This document shows, one piece after another, positions 23,653 to 38,434 of a stretch of 64,000 bases of DNA. The stretch is taken from positions 260,328,437 through 260,392,436 of the forward strand of contig NC_081410.1 of assembly GCF_030272615.1 (NCBI RefSeq). The letters are read 5' to 3'. The notes under the pieces are model-generated. The model saw only the letters and a list, made by a program, of their open reading frames with translations. It was not told the DNA's origin and made no database searches. The translations under genes and the position numbers were made by a program. Within the stretch, counting starts at the first letter, position 1, and each line of letters begins with the position of its first letter. This DNA is from Cryptomeria japonica (Eukaryota > Streptophyta > Pinopsida > Cupressales > Cupressaceae).

Positions 23653-25549
23653 ATCACATTTGCAAAATTGTCTAACAATGTATGTTGTCTTTGATTGTTG
23701 AAAGTTGTTGTGTTGTCATTGATGATATGGTGATTGGCTGGATAGAGATTGTTACAATTATTGAAGAAGTGAGGATGATGTTGTATGTTGTCTTTGATTG
23801 TTGAAATTTGTTGTGCTGTCATTGATGATATTGTGATTGGTTGGATAGAGATTGTTACAATTATTAAAGAAGTGAGGATGATGTTGTATATTGTCATTGA
23901 TCATGTGTCAGGTATGGTGATTACTTGTGTATGGGGAGGTTGTTGAAAGTTATTGTCATTGATACATAGTACAAATGGTCAATGTTTGAATTTTCTTTAT
24001 GTTGTGGATGTCCACCTCCTTGGTGTCAGATGCCCACACCCAGTTTGGTGATTGATGTCTACTCTATGATGTATTGAAATATGATGATGATATCATATTA
24101 AGATGAGGATTAGATGCTCTGAGATGAGGTTTAGAAGCATGGTAGTAGAGTGAAGATGTTTATGATATTAAAAAATGGCAGTTACAATTCTTATTTTCTC
24201 CTTGTAGGCATCCAAAAATGGTTAACACTTGCGGCATCATACTTTGACCGTATTTTAGGGTTTTTGCACTTACTAATGTTTTCCTCTATGTCACTCATTC
24301 AATCTTTATCATTTGTCAACATCGTGTCATTCTTCCACATTCTTTTCCTATTCGATTTCAATTCCTTGTATTTGAATTAGGTCTTGTCAATATCAATTTT
24401 GAATCTCAATCAGTGGTCATGATTAACTTGTCATATCAATTAGACATCATTTTAACCCTAATCGGTGTCAATTAAGATTTTTGAACTAAGTCCTTACCAT
24501 TTTTATATCAATCATCGTTCAATCAATTGTCAATCAATTTTGATCAATCAACATCATTTCCAATTTTGAATCGTCAATCTTGTTATCAATTTTGATCGAT
24601 TTGTCATTGGTCTTTGTCAATCTCTTTATCAAATCAATCTTCATCAAATCAACCTTTTGTCAATCTTTGATTGATTTTTCATCAGTCTCAATTAGTTATT
24701 AAACCCTTATCATTTTGGATCAATCGGTCATTGGTCCCTCATCAATTGTCATTTATTAATTCAGTCCATTTAACATCTTTTATTGATTCGTCATTGATCT
24801 TTGTCAATTAATGTCAGATCCTTGATAGTTATCCTTTTGATTGCGATCATCATCATTTATTTATTGCCTCATTTTCATCATGACCTAATTCATTTCCTAA
24901 GTCATCTCCTAGGGTTTTATGATTTATTCATTAAATCCCGCTAACACCCCCTTTTAGTTAAATGTGTTTATTCATTTATCCTAAGTGTTTTTTTGAATCA
25001 CAATTAAATTATATATTTAATTGACTAATTTGTCCCTTTTTGTGAGAGAAATTAATAAATGAAAATTATTAATTTCTCCCACTTTTCTCTCCCCTAATTT
25101 CTCCTCTTTTTGTGCTTAATTTTGTCATAATTGAGAAGCTTAAATCTCTCTCAATTTGTCATAGCTTGGCATAGTAATTTTCCATGAAATTTGACATAGC
25201 AACTTGTCATATTATTGACATAGCAATTTTTCATATCTTGTCTCCCAATAAATCCAATTTTGAATGAAATTTCCCTTTTCAATTGCTCATCAATTTTGGA
25301 GACTTGTCCTATAAATTGAGCACCTTTGTCATTGATTTTCAACCATGCTTATGGTATTCTTACGTTGTTGCTTTCGAAACCATCTTTTGCAATCCAAACT
25401 GCTTTCAATAACTTGCATTTGTAGGTGACATCCACATAATTTGAAGGATAAAGAACAATGGAGGTCAATGAAGGGAACATCTACATATGGTTTGTGTTAT
25501 TTTGAATGTTTTATCTCCATTCCTTTATTGAATGTGTTAGGACTCAATT
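23653..25549. other. Unassigned repeat-rich interval
   Basis: No gene is supported. It holds a 103-bp tandem repeat (23679 to about 23905), an AT-rich tract at 24390-24900 dense in irregular TCAATC/GATCAAT words, and a TATA-like TATAAAT at 25310-25316. The TATA box and flanking sequence could belong to an old plus-strand LTR, but I cannot fix its ends. Confidence 0.4.
23679..23905 (+). repeat. 103-bp tandem repeat, about 2.2 copies
   Basis: Units start at 23679, 23782 and 23885 with tgtatgttgt-like sequence and contain tgtcattgatgat and gattgttacaattatt. The copies differ at few sites. The array starts 26 bp outside the copia-2 LTR. Confidence 0.8.
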
Positions 25550-26480
25550 TCATTGCATAATCTCTTTTTGTTGTTCAAAAAATTCTTCATAATGCAATGA
25601 CCAGATATGAGTGTCACCAACTATGTCTGCTTCCTTGTCCTAGAAGAGATTAGCAAGATCGCTTTCTTCAGATTCAAAGTTCCCCACTGTTGCATTTGTT
25701 GGTGGTGCTTCAAGTGCAAACCTTTTTGTTGGTGAAGGAATCTTGTTTTGATTTCTTGTAGCATAATTGGGAGCATTATTTGGATAAGTCCTTGGGATAT
25801 ATCGATAAGAGATAAAAGAAGAACCTTGTGATAACTGCTTCTTAAGGGATAACACTTCATTAGCCAGCCTCTTCACCATGGGATCAATAATATTTGTTGA
25901 AAATGACTCCAAAGAAGAGTTTCCTTTGGATATATTAGGATCATTCTGTATCTTTCCAGCAAGGATCAAATCATCTTCAATCTCAATTGCTAAGGTTTGT
26001 GCAATTGTAAGGCCTCTCAGAACTTCCCTTCTTAACAAGAAACTCACTTTAGGCAACTAAGTGTTGATGAAGAAGCACTTCAAATTTATAGTGGTGGGCT
26101 GAGCCACTATTCAAATTGTATTAGACATCTTGTTGAATTTAGCCACAAAATCATGCATGAATTCTTGTGGCACCCATTTTCATCTGTGTGAGTTGTGCTA
26201 GCAATGTATGAGCTTCTTTAGTGGGCTTGAACCTCTCTTCAAACTTTATTTTGAGTGCTTGCTAATTGGTGATGGTTTGAGGAGACAAATGATAGAACCA
26301 ATCAAAAGCACACCTTGTAATGTTTCAACAAACAATCTTATTGAAACATCTTCATGTTCGACCCCAAGAAAACCACATGCAATATAAAAAGAAGTAATAT
26401 GCTTGTTTGGATGTTGATTTATATCTCCATAAAACTTTGAAATGTTCTCTCATGAGCCTTGAGGGGGCAGATGAAGAGGT
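25550..26480 (-). pseudogene. Tat/Ogre-like gypsy gag
   Basis: Minus-strand gag remains, following the primer site at 26656-26673. Motifs include EHEDVSIRLFVETLQG, then a frame change, then an open stretch at 26056-25640 with ANEVLSLKKQLSQG. Retrotransposon gag proteins of this group share the VxxRLFxxxL start. No protease or pol follows before similarity is lost near 25550, so the element is truncated. Confidence 0.65.
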
Positions 26481-26655
26481 GGTGTCAAATTCAAAGGACC
26501 AAAAGCATTTCCCCAAGGGCCTTGAGAAACCCCTTTACATGTCCTTTTGCCAAAACAAAAGTTTGAGATGCAAATCAGCAACAAAAGTAATTAGCAACAA
26601 TAAGAGACTAGTGTACTTCAACCAAAAGCGTGAGGCGCTTGGTTGTGTAACTATA

Positions 26656-26673
26656 TCCCCAACAGAGTTGCCA
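26656..26673 (-). other. Primer-binding site, tRNA-Arg type
   Basis: Minus-strand TGGCAACTCTGTTGGGGA lies 5 bp after the LTR end and resembles the tRNA-Arg primer site of Tat/Ogre elements. The site at 940-957 differs at two positions. Confidence 0.7.
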
Positions 26674-26678
26674 AAAAC

Positions 26679-27683
26679 TGTCAGGTGAAAATTTTGTAAA
26701 CTAGAAAGGTTTACAAAATTGTAGTTTCAACCATAGTGTGTGAGATTAAATCTCTCCTCACAGAGGGGAGACTCCTTCTTATTGATTGTTACCAATTAAC
26801 TCTTGATTAAGAAATAAAACTAAAATAATGACTTGCATGTTACTTTCACCAATTCCTCTTATTTCAAGATTGATGTTCCCCTATTCTCTTATTTCAAAAT
26901 AAGTTCTTCTTCAAGACTTACAACTCACAGTAATAAATAGTAATAACCCATACAATGAGATTAAACTAGAGAATAGCCTCATGTAGCATTAGTGCAAAAT
27001 ATGATTAAGGAGCTTGCACAACCTCAGAGACTTCTACAATATTTTTTACAAACTAAATGACACAGTTACATTATATAATAGTACAAAGGCTCACACATAT
27101 ATCATAGCTTTAAACTTATAATGGAAAGATAACTAGTAGCTCAAAGATTTCAAATTTTCTTCAGCTAAATTGTTAATTACTATATCAAAACCCAAAATTG
27201 CAACTCAAAGACTATCAAAATCATATTTTAAACTCACTTTAAATTCAATAGCCACAACACAATACCTCAAGTTAAGCTTAGGTTATGTAACAACAATGAC
27301 ATAAGAAAACTGCAATCACATAAGAAGATGCTCCAACTCAAAGATTGAATGTATAATTGCTCCTTTTATTAACTTGAAATTGATTTGCAAAATAAGATCA
27401 AAGTCTCAAGTTGCTACACAAACTAGTAGAGATTTGTTGGTATGCATAAAGATCCATATTTACAATGAGAACCCTCCCATATATAGGAGAGGAGTTATGA
27501 GAAAAATTAGGAAAATGTTCAACTAACTATGACTAAGTCAAAAGTAGAGTCCTAGTTGACTTAGGACTTGTTCAGTCCTATATGCAAAAATGTATATACA
27601 AAAAGACATCTAAGATGTCGATTGCAAACTACAAAAATGTAGCTACAACTAAAGGCATAAAATTTAGTAGGTGCCATCTGACA
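26679..27683 (-). repeat. 5' LTR of the Tat/Ogre-like gypsy element
   Basis: In minus orientation it starts TGTCAGATGG and ends CACCTGACA, giving inverted termini TGTCAG/CTGACA, and it is followed by the primer site and gag. Length is about 1,005 bp. No 3' LTR partner is in the window. Confidence 0.75.
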
Positions 27684-27859
27684 CTTCTTTTCCATTTTGA
27701 TCTTGTTTCAAAATTTCTTCAAACTTTTGCATGGCAATCTTCATCTATGATTCATTAGGTCCATTTCTTTTCTCTTATCAATACACTCCTAGTTGTAGGA
27801 TCAAAATAATTAGCTAGTACAAATACAAATTCTAGATTTTGTGTGGACATGGGAAAGGT
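27684..27859. other. Short unassigned flank
   Basis: AT-rich sequence without recognisable coding. Together with 29181-29666 it is the target into which the solo LTR inserted. Confidence 0.4.
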
Positions 27860-27864
27860 GAAAC

Positions 27865-29175
27865 TGTTGGCATTCTGGTGCATTTTTGTATGACCGGTGA
27901 ATGATATGGTTGTCATTGTTGGAAACATCATCTTCTAAGTCTTCACAATCTATTGGCAGTAAGTAGACCGGTATGCTGAGGTTAACCGACTAAGCAATGA
28001 GTAAACAGGGTAAGCAAGGAGTAGACCGATACATAGGAGATCAACCAAAAAGCAGTGAGTAGACCGGTGCATAGAAGGTCAACCGACAAGCAGTGAGTAG
28101 ACCGACATAGAAGAGGCAAACCAGTTAAGCAGAGGACAAATCGGTATACAGGAAGAAATCGGCTAGGTAGATTTTGATCGGTACACCGGTAGAGTCTGTA
28201 ACCAATAGACTAGTAACGTTCAGTTAACATTCAATTAAACCGACAGTCTTCTCTAGTCAACTGATGAACTTATCGGCAGGATCAACTGTCTTGACAGAGA
28301 TTCCTGCAATGATTTCAGGAGAGTGGTTTAAGGCATGGTAACATAATTTTGAATAGGATGTTTTGGAGGGAAAGTTGGCGACAAATTGATAGGATAATAA
28401 ATTCACATAATTCATTCTTGAGAAAGTTGTTGTTCATGCGAATAGTGATAATGTGAAAGTGAACACAGGGGGAGTATAATAGAGTGTAGAGCCGAGTGAC
28501 AGAGGACCAACAAAGTGCAGAGCCAAGTAACAGAGGACCGACAAAGTGTAAAGTCAAGGATCAGTAAATAGATAGAGGGTAGAGCCGAAGGTATATTCAG
28601 GAAATCGGTGTTGTGCAGAGCAGACACAACTGATGCAGATATAGTATGATTTTCAGTGTGATTTGATCAAGCTATCAGTAGCCACTCCAACAGATCATCT
28701 TTATGTTTCTCTCTAACCATTGCAACTAAAACTCCCTTAATAGGGTGGACTTTAACAAGTCCCATTGTAAAAATCCCTTAACCGGGTGTCATCTTAATTG
28801 ATGATCTTAAGACCTTTGACAAGGCTACCTTTAACAGGGTAAAGGCACTAACAGGCCTTAGAAAAATCCCTTAACTGGGTGGCACCTAACAGTGTCCTTG
28901 TAATCTCCTAACAGGGATGGCTCCTCACCGGGCGTACTCCAAAAGAGTACAAATTTTGTGAGTTCCTACTCACACCATGGTTTTCTCTCATTTGGGTTTC
29001 CATGAGATAAATCTTGGTGTCACTGTGTATCTTTTCATGCATGCTTATTCTTCTACCGTAGTTATTTATATTGATGAATGTTAAGTTAGTGAAAACTTAA
29101 GTTAAAAGTTTAATTAGGTAAAACTGGTAAAGTGGTGATTCACCCCTCCCTTCTCAGCACCGGTTGGGACTAACA
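27865..29175 (+). mobile_element. Solo Ty1/copia LTR with exact target duplication
   Basis: It starts TGTTGGCATTC and ends GGACTAACA, and is flanked by GAAAC at 27860-27864 and 29176-29180. The CACCCCTCCCTTCTCAG stretch just before the end matches the U5 end of the other copia LTRs here. No internal region is present, so it arose by recombination between two LTRs. It shares 'ttaaccgggt' motifs with the LTRs of the 36-44 kb element. Confidence 0.9.
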
Positions 29176-29180
29176 GAAAC

Positions 29181-29666
29181 CAAATGGATACTGTTGTTAC
29201 TGGTTGATTCCATTCTGTAATATTGTGGAGGCTCTTTGACTTGTTTTAAAAACTCCACAAGATCCACATGACCTATCTTAGTATCTTTGATGTTATCTTT
29301 ATTTGATGATATTGAGGAAGGTAGAAAGATTAGATGAGGATCTTGCTTCTTAAAATTCATGGTCTTCTTACTTTCATCATCTTTTCGGAAGCTGAAACAA
29401 CGGCTTCCAGAGTTAAATGACATATCACCACCAAGTACTGAAAAGGGGATTCATGGGAAACATTTCTTCAATTTGAATAATTTGCTTGAGAAAGATCATT
29501 TGCAGTCATGCCCAAAATTCACACAAATTGGATTAAAAAACCTACACGACACTTAGAAGATACAAAGGTGTAAATTCGACTTATAAAACCAATTTACACT
29601 TGGCTGAGAGTTTCAAAATACAAATCGGGTTTATATTTGAGATGATGCAATTAAAAATTATAACTT
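29181..29666. other. Unassigned flank with one minus-strand open frame
   Basis: A minus-strand frame (29423 down into the solo LTR at 29154) reads without stops, but I recognise no domain and its end lies inside the LTR. A captured or host exon fragment cannot be excluded, and chance is as likely. Confidence 0.25.
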
Positions 29667-30290
29667 TGTTACATCCTACTTGTTTCCTAGATGTTTTATG
29701 TTATTTTTATGCAATGATACTTGTGCTCAGTATGGTGGAATGATGATTCACTATATATGTGTTGATGATTTAGTATTAATCTTGATGGAATATGAGATGT
29801 TTTTCTTTTGTTACTAAGTAATGCAATGACAAAGATATGTTAGGATTTAAGACTATCTACTTTGGCCAAGTGTGTACTGAAGATCGTTTTCCTTCGAGAA
29901 GGGAGGGGAAGTATCATCAAGTCAGGAGATAAAGAGAGAGGGAATCAATGCCATCTGTAACCCTAAACGTAAGTTGAGTCGAGTTGTTTGTGTTAACCTT
30001 GTTACCGTTAACCAGTAAGAGCCAGGTAATCTTATTTTGGTCAGTTTTAATGATTAGGGTTTAATCATCCTAATATTGCAGTTGGTGATATTCTCTTGCG
30101 ACTAAACCTATGTGAGATCCTAGTCCTTACTTCCTACGTTTCTATAGTTATGGAACTCCTTGATGTTAAATATTTATTTTTATTAAAAAAGTCTTATTCA
30201 TGCATATGTAGAAATATTATATTATAAGCATACATGTATATATACGTAAGTATATTTATGTACTCAAGACTTTGAGAGACACATGCATAT

Positions 30291-30347
30291 ACATGCACAT
30301 ATATATATATATAATACACACATATACATATATATGTATATGTATAC

Positions 30348-30379
<32 letters not shown>

Positions 30380-30595
30380 ATACATATACATACATATACA
30401 TATATTCATATAAACATATATACATACATACACACATATATGTATGTATGTATATGTATATATACTTACACACACACACACATATATATATGTGTGTGTG
30501 TGTGTGTGTATACATACATATATATACACACATATGTATATATATACATACATATGTATATATATACATACATACATACATATGTATATATATAC

Positions 30596-30687
<92 letters not shown>

Positions 30688-30711
30688 ACAAATACATATG
30701 TATAAGTATAC
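30291..30711. repeat. Compound TATACA/TATGTG microsatellite (LTR A, left)
   Basis: Alternating purine-pyrimidine sequence of TA, TACA and TGTG units. Six-frame open reading frames here, rich in Tyr, Ile, His, Val and Cys, are artefacts of the repeat. Confidence 0.95.
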
Positions 30712-31658
30712 TGTTGGAAATTAACACTTTATTGGTTGGTTTCTCTATGTTGTCATTAATGGCAACATGATTTTGTGTTCTAGCTTCATGTTTTGATTCT
30801 ATGGTGTACCGACAGACATTTCACAGATTCTACACAAGAACCGACACCGACTTCGGCACCGACAGATTAGAAAGATTTCTTTGGTCACCGACAATGGAGG
30901 TCGACATGGTTATTGGTATTGGAGGCCGACATATCTCAGATCCGGAATCGACAATTTGTTTTAATATTTATACATTTATGTTATCTGACTGACATGTAAC
31001 CTGATATTGTATATATCTTTGTAAGCCGACATAAGGCATAAAAGTTGTTTAGGGTATATAGGTTAGTTTGATAGATCATTTTGATATAGCGATATAGACA
31101 TGAGATAGGAGATTATGGATATGCAAATTTAATATGATGCAAAATTATTTAGAGAGATTATGTATGTGAGGAATTTATTGTAAGGGTTATTCCAGTAAAG
31201 GGGTTTAGGGTTTCAAACCGGAATAGACAAAGCTTAAATCGGAACTGTATTCTGGCATAGAAGATGCTATTTTAGCAGTTCACACTTCTCTGGATTGTAG
31301 TTTGGATTTTTATGTAGTCAGTGAGGCTCCTATTGTGATTGAGTAGTGTGCTCTATGCTGTAAACCTTCCTACAAGTGCACGCCCCTCATAATTTTGTAA
31401 TATCTCTTCATATGGTCAGTGGATTGATATTGTGGGTCACAAATCCCACCACAGTTTTTCCTCTTTGAGGTTTTCTGCGTATAAATTTGTGTGTTATGAT
31501 TTTCATTTATGTGTTTGGCTTATTGGTTGCTTTACTTCTTTCAATTCTGTATGTACTGGTATACTGATTGGTATATGAATGTTTTGATAAGGCTAAAATA
31601 TACTATTCCGATATAACACTGATTCACCCCCCCTTCTCAGTGTTATTGGTTTCCAACA
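30712..31658 (+). mobile_element. Solo copia LTR inserted in the microsatellite
   Basis: It starts TGTTGGAAA, ends TTTCCAACA and is flanked by exact TATAC duplications (30707-30711 and 31659-31663). A block with 'tcagtgaggctcc' and a CACCCCCCCTTCTCAG stretch near the end relate it to the copia-1 LTR. No internal sequence remains. Confidence 0.92.
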
Positions 31659-31694
31659 TATACATATACATACATATGTATATATGTATATATA

Positions 31695-31727
<33 letters not shown>

Positions 31728-31958
31728 GCATACATGTGTGTATGTATATAATGTATGTATGTTACACACACACACATGCATATGTATGTATGTTACACAC
31801 ACACATATATACATATACATGTACATATGTATTTATACACACACACACACACACACACACATTTGTGTGTTTGTGTGTGTGTGTGTGTGTGTACATATAT
31901 ATATACATATGTTCCATATTTAACATATAGTCAAGGAGTTCCATATATACACACACAT

Positions 31959-32027
<69 letters not shown>

Positions 32028-32046
32028 CATACATGTACGTACATAC

Positions 32047-32077
<31 letters not shown>

Positions 32078-32207
32078 TACACATACATAGACATACATAT
32101 GTATGTATATGTATGTATACACACACATATATGTGTATATATGTATATGTATGTATATATATATACATATACACATATATATACCCCCCCACACACATAT
32201 GTCCACC
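31659..32207. repeat. Compound ATAC microsatellite (LTR A, right)
   Basis: Continuation of the microsatellite after the solo LTR, including a pure ATATAC run near 31970-32030. It ends in a CCCCCCC run near 32185. Its open frames are not genes. Confidence 0.95.
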
Positions 32208-32221
32208 ACTCAAAGTTTATT

Positions 32222-35126
<2,905 letters not shown>

Positions 35127-35128
35127 TA

Positions 35129-35140
35129 TGGTATCAGAGC
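35129..35140 (+). other. Primer-binding site of element X, tRNA-Met type
   Basis: TGGTATCAGAGC follows GCATGTTACA after two bases, the arrangement expected at the end of a 5' LTR. Confidence 0.65.
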
Positions 35141-36010
35141 GTTAGGTTTGACACTGAACCTCAGGCTCACCACCTAACATGTTGAGATCAAAAACTGAAT
35201 CAACCTTTTTGAAATTGGAATTGTATTTTCTTGATCAATAAAGTAGAATGTAATGGATAACTTAGCCAACGGTAACATTGAGGTAGTTGAGTTTGTTAAG
35301 AATTGGTAGATAGCAGTAGGTTGTCCATTAATGTAAGGATACCATGAAAGTCATTGAAGACCATTAATGTCAATAAACATAAGACAAATTATAATTAATT
35401 GGAATAAGGGTCGGTCATACCCCAAATGTTGTGTGTCCTGTAAGTCAATGAACTTCAAAATGTACAAGTTGAGCAAGGGTGGTGAGTATTGATAGTGCAT
35501 TTAATGTGCTTGCAATGTTAAAACCTTGGCTAGGGTGGTGTTGCATAATACAAGTGACCGTTAGATCACCAAAACTAGATACACCTTTAGTCAGAAGGGT
35601 AATACTAGTTGGGGTTACCCATAGTGTATGATCGACTAGTTTGTGTAGGTCCTAAACACCAGGTTCAGATGGAAAAGATGGAAACAAAGTCTCATCCCTA
35701 GTTTGCACCCTTGTGCAGGGTTAGACCACTTCCAATTAAGAAGGAGGCATGAGAGATTAACAAGTCTGAGGTGGGGAGGAAAAGCCTTGATGACACTCTT
35801 CTTCTTGTAGGCTATGTCGAGGCTTGATACAAAATATCTCCAATTTGAAAGCTTATTGATTTTAATCTTTGAACTTTTAATTTTTCTTTGGAAATGGAAG
35901 TTTCCATTTAAATATCTTTTCATAGTGATTAGCAAAAATGCCATGTGTTCCATGTTTGGTTATTAAGGAACTAACTTCCCTTTAGATGAATCAGTTAGAT
36001 CCCTAATATG
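35141..36010 (+). other. Element X leader, noncoding remains
   Basis: No gag is readable. It contains the second copy of the diverged duplicated segment (about 35590-35800). The last five bases ATATG are the left target duplication of the next element. Confidence 0.4.
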
Positions 36011-37135
36011 TGTTGGCATTTTTGATGTTTATGTTGTGATTATCATTGATGTACACACACTTGAATTGAGATCTCCTTTATATGTATGAGTTTGAGCACA
36101 ACCGGTATTTATTCCAACCGGTATGTTGTATTATAGTCTTTAGACTATTGGTGTTTTGTAGAATGTGTTTGCCGGTTTGAAGCAGCATGTTGACCCCAAG
36201 CGGTTCGTGGATACCAAGCGGCACGAGGGACTAAAGTGGCATAACACATTTTTACCAATCTTCATTTTTGTCAAACTGGCAACCGACATTTTGTATGAAC
36301 CGGTAATACTCTGTGATGAGTTACCAACCGACATGTTATGATGAGTTACCATCCACCGATTGTTTGACGGCGCCGACACCTTTTTGTATCGTGGTACCAA
36401 GTATGTCCAGGTTCATTGAACCTAGGAAATTGTTATGTAATCCTATTGGACCGACATGAAATCAGATTCCTTTATAAGGACATCATGTCTAGGGTTTTAG
36501 GTTGTTGATGTGGATATAGTGAAAGTTTATGTTGTTGCCAGGGTTTAAGGTGATTGAGGAGTTGGAGAGAATATGAATGTGTAGAAGACTGAAGTAATGC
36601 AGGAGTGCATTAGGAATGAGCTACCAAGGATCTAACCAAGTAGTCTGTGCTACTAGCTAGATCAAACACTTGTTGATTACTCACATCTTTGACAAGTCTG
36701 TAGCCCTTAACCGGGTAGGCCCAAAAGCCTTTTGTAAATCCTCTAACAAGGTGGTTCACATCCGTGGATCTAAAATACTCTAGCAAGGTAGTCTTTAATC
36801 GGACTTATCTCTTAACAGAGATTGAGATTCCTAATAGGATCTGTTCTGGTAAAGAACATTGTAAGACCTTAACCGGTCTGGTTCTTATTTTGTAGATAGT
36901 TACTTGTGAGTTCCATCTCACCATGGTTTTTCCCATTTGGGTTTCCACATCAAAATCTCATGTGTTATGGTGTTTGTGCTTCTATGGGTGAATGCATTAT
37001 TTTCTATTTGGTTTGCATGTGTGGTAACCGGTTTGTCTGCTAAACTATTTTACCAGTTTACTATCAGTCTTGTAAAGTATTTAAGTGCAAAGATTTTTGG
37101 CATACTAATTCACCCCCCTCTCTTAGTATTCATTA
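36011..37135 (+). repeat. 5' LTR of the non-autonomous element
   Basis: It starts TGTTGGCATT and ends TTCATTA, where the 3' copy has TTCATCA. About five differences from the 3' LTR occur in the first 150 bases, so the insertion is younger than copia-1. CCGGT words are frequent. Confidence 0.92.
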
Positions 37136-37137
37136 AT

Positions 37138-37150
37138 TGGTATCAGAGCC
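37138..37150 (+). other. Primer-binding site, tRNA-Met type
   Basis: TGGTATCAGAGCC is a full match to the usual tRNA-Met site and lies two bases after the LTR. Confidence 0.9.
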
Positions 37151-37185
37151 AACCTTTCTATAAGTTTAACCACTTGGAAAGAGAT

Positions 37186-38434
37186 ATGGGGGAATACTCT
37201 ATAAGGGAACTTACTCATCAACTCACTCAGTCTGAGCAAGCCTATGATGATCTTATGGTCAAATACAAGGCATATCAAGCAAAAAGGAGAGAACATGTAG
37301 AAAAGATGATGGAGCTATCTGAAAATAGTTCTTTAGATGAAGCAAACATGGAAGCCCTAATTGCAAAAGTAAATAAGTTGACTGAATTAAACTCCAACCT
37401 GAGAAAGGAATTGGAAGGACTGACTATCTGGATGTGTCAAGAGCTTGAGAACCAAAGGAAAGCTGAAGATCTGGTGAGAGAAAGAGATCAGTGCCCTAAC
37501 TGCTCAACTCCATGCAAGCAAAGTGGAAAAGGAAGACATGCAAGGAGAACTGAACATTGCCATCTTTGAGAATGAAAACCTATTGGAAACAAATGCTGCT
37601 ATTACCAAAGAACTCTCTAAGTCAAAGGAAATACTTGCTAAGTTCAACAAGAGCACTATCAAGCTAGAGAAAAAGCTTGAATCTGCCAAACCGGTCAAGA
37701 ATACCAATGGACTTGGTTATTCTGGTCATGAGGAAGGTCAGACCTCTGGTACAAATGCTGGAACATCAAAGAAACAATTGACATCAAAGGATAAAGGTAA
37801 GCAAAAGTTTAAACCTGTTTTCTTTAACTGTCTAAAAGAAGGACATACAACAAATGTGTGTAGGAGTAAGGCTTACAACAATTTTCCTTATTTCCTAAAT
37901 GATAAGCCTAGATCCTATAGATTTGATGGTAACTGTTATGCATGCAACAAGTATGGGCATAGAGCATCTGAATGCAGGTCTGTTATGAATAACACTGGAA
38001 GATATCCTCAGAGGACCCAAGGGGTTGGTCCTGAACCTTTTATGAACTAGAATCACAACCGGTTTAATGCCTTCAATCATCAACAAAGAAGTGGTGGCTA
38101 TCAAGCGACAACTAGATGGAGAGAAAACTGTATGGTATGTCATGGTCATGGTCACACTGCTGCAACATGCAAAAGGAAGAATGGAAACATGAACAATGGA
38201 CCTTGGAGAACACCTGGATTGGTCTGCTATCACTGCAACAAATCGGGTCACATTGCCAGATTCTGTAGATCAAGAAAGGACATATCTAATGATATACCGG
38301 TCACTCTGGAAGGAAACATTGATGTTGACATTGTTCAAGCAGACATGAACAAAACCTGGAAGAAGAAACCAGCGGTGCTACAAGAGGAACCGGTTTCTAC
38401 ACCTAGTGTGGAAATCATGAAACTGACAAACTAA
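37186..38434 (+). pseudogene. Gag-like protein: coiled coil plus four zinc knuckles
   Basis: The ATG at 37186 follows the primer site by 36 bases. The N-terminal half is coiled coil (SIRELTHQLTQSEQAYDDL, heptad-rich through about residue 150). The UBN2 capsid domain of copia gag is absent. The C-terminal half has four CCHC motifs: a first one with its leading Cys replaced (FFNCLKEGHTTNVC), then CYACNKYGHRASEC, CMVCHGHGHTAATC and CYHCNKSGHIARFC, all intact. A one-base shift near 37470 and a TAG at 38048-38050 break it. GLGY before the knuckles is typical of Sirevirus gag. It would bind element RNA and pack it. Confidence 0.8.

Noticed and set aside
23653-23905. CRISPR-like array
   Set aside because: Long 103-bp direct tandem units without spacers in a plant nuclear context. 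It is a simple tandem repeat.
36937-37185. Upstream extension of the gag frame with a hydrophobic segment resembling a signal or membrane helix
   Set aside because: It is LTR and primer-site sequence, present again in the 3' LTR. The start at 37186 follows the primer site.
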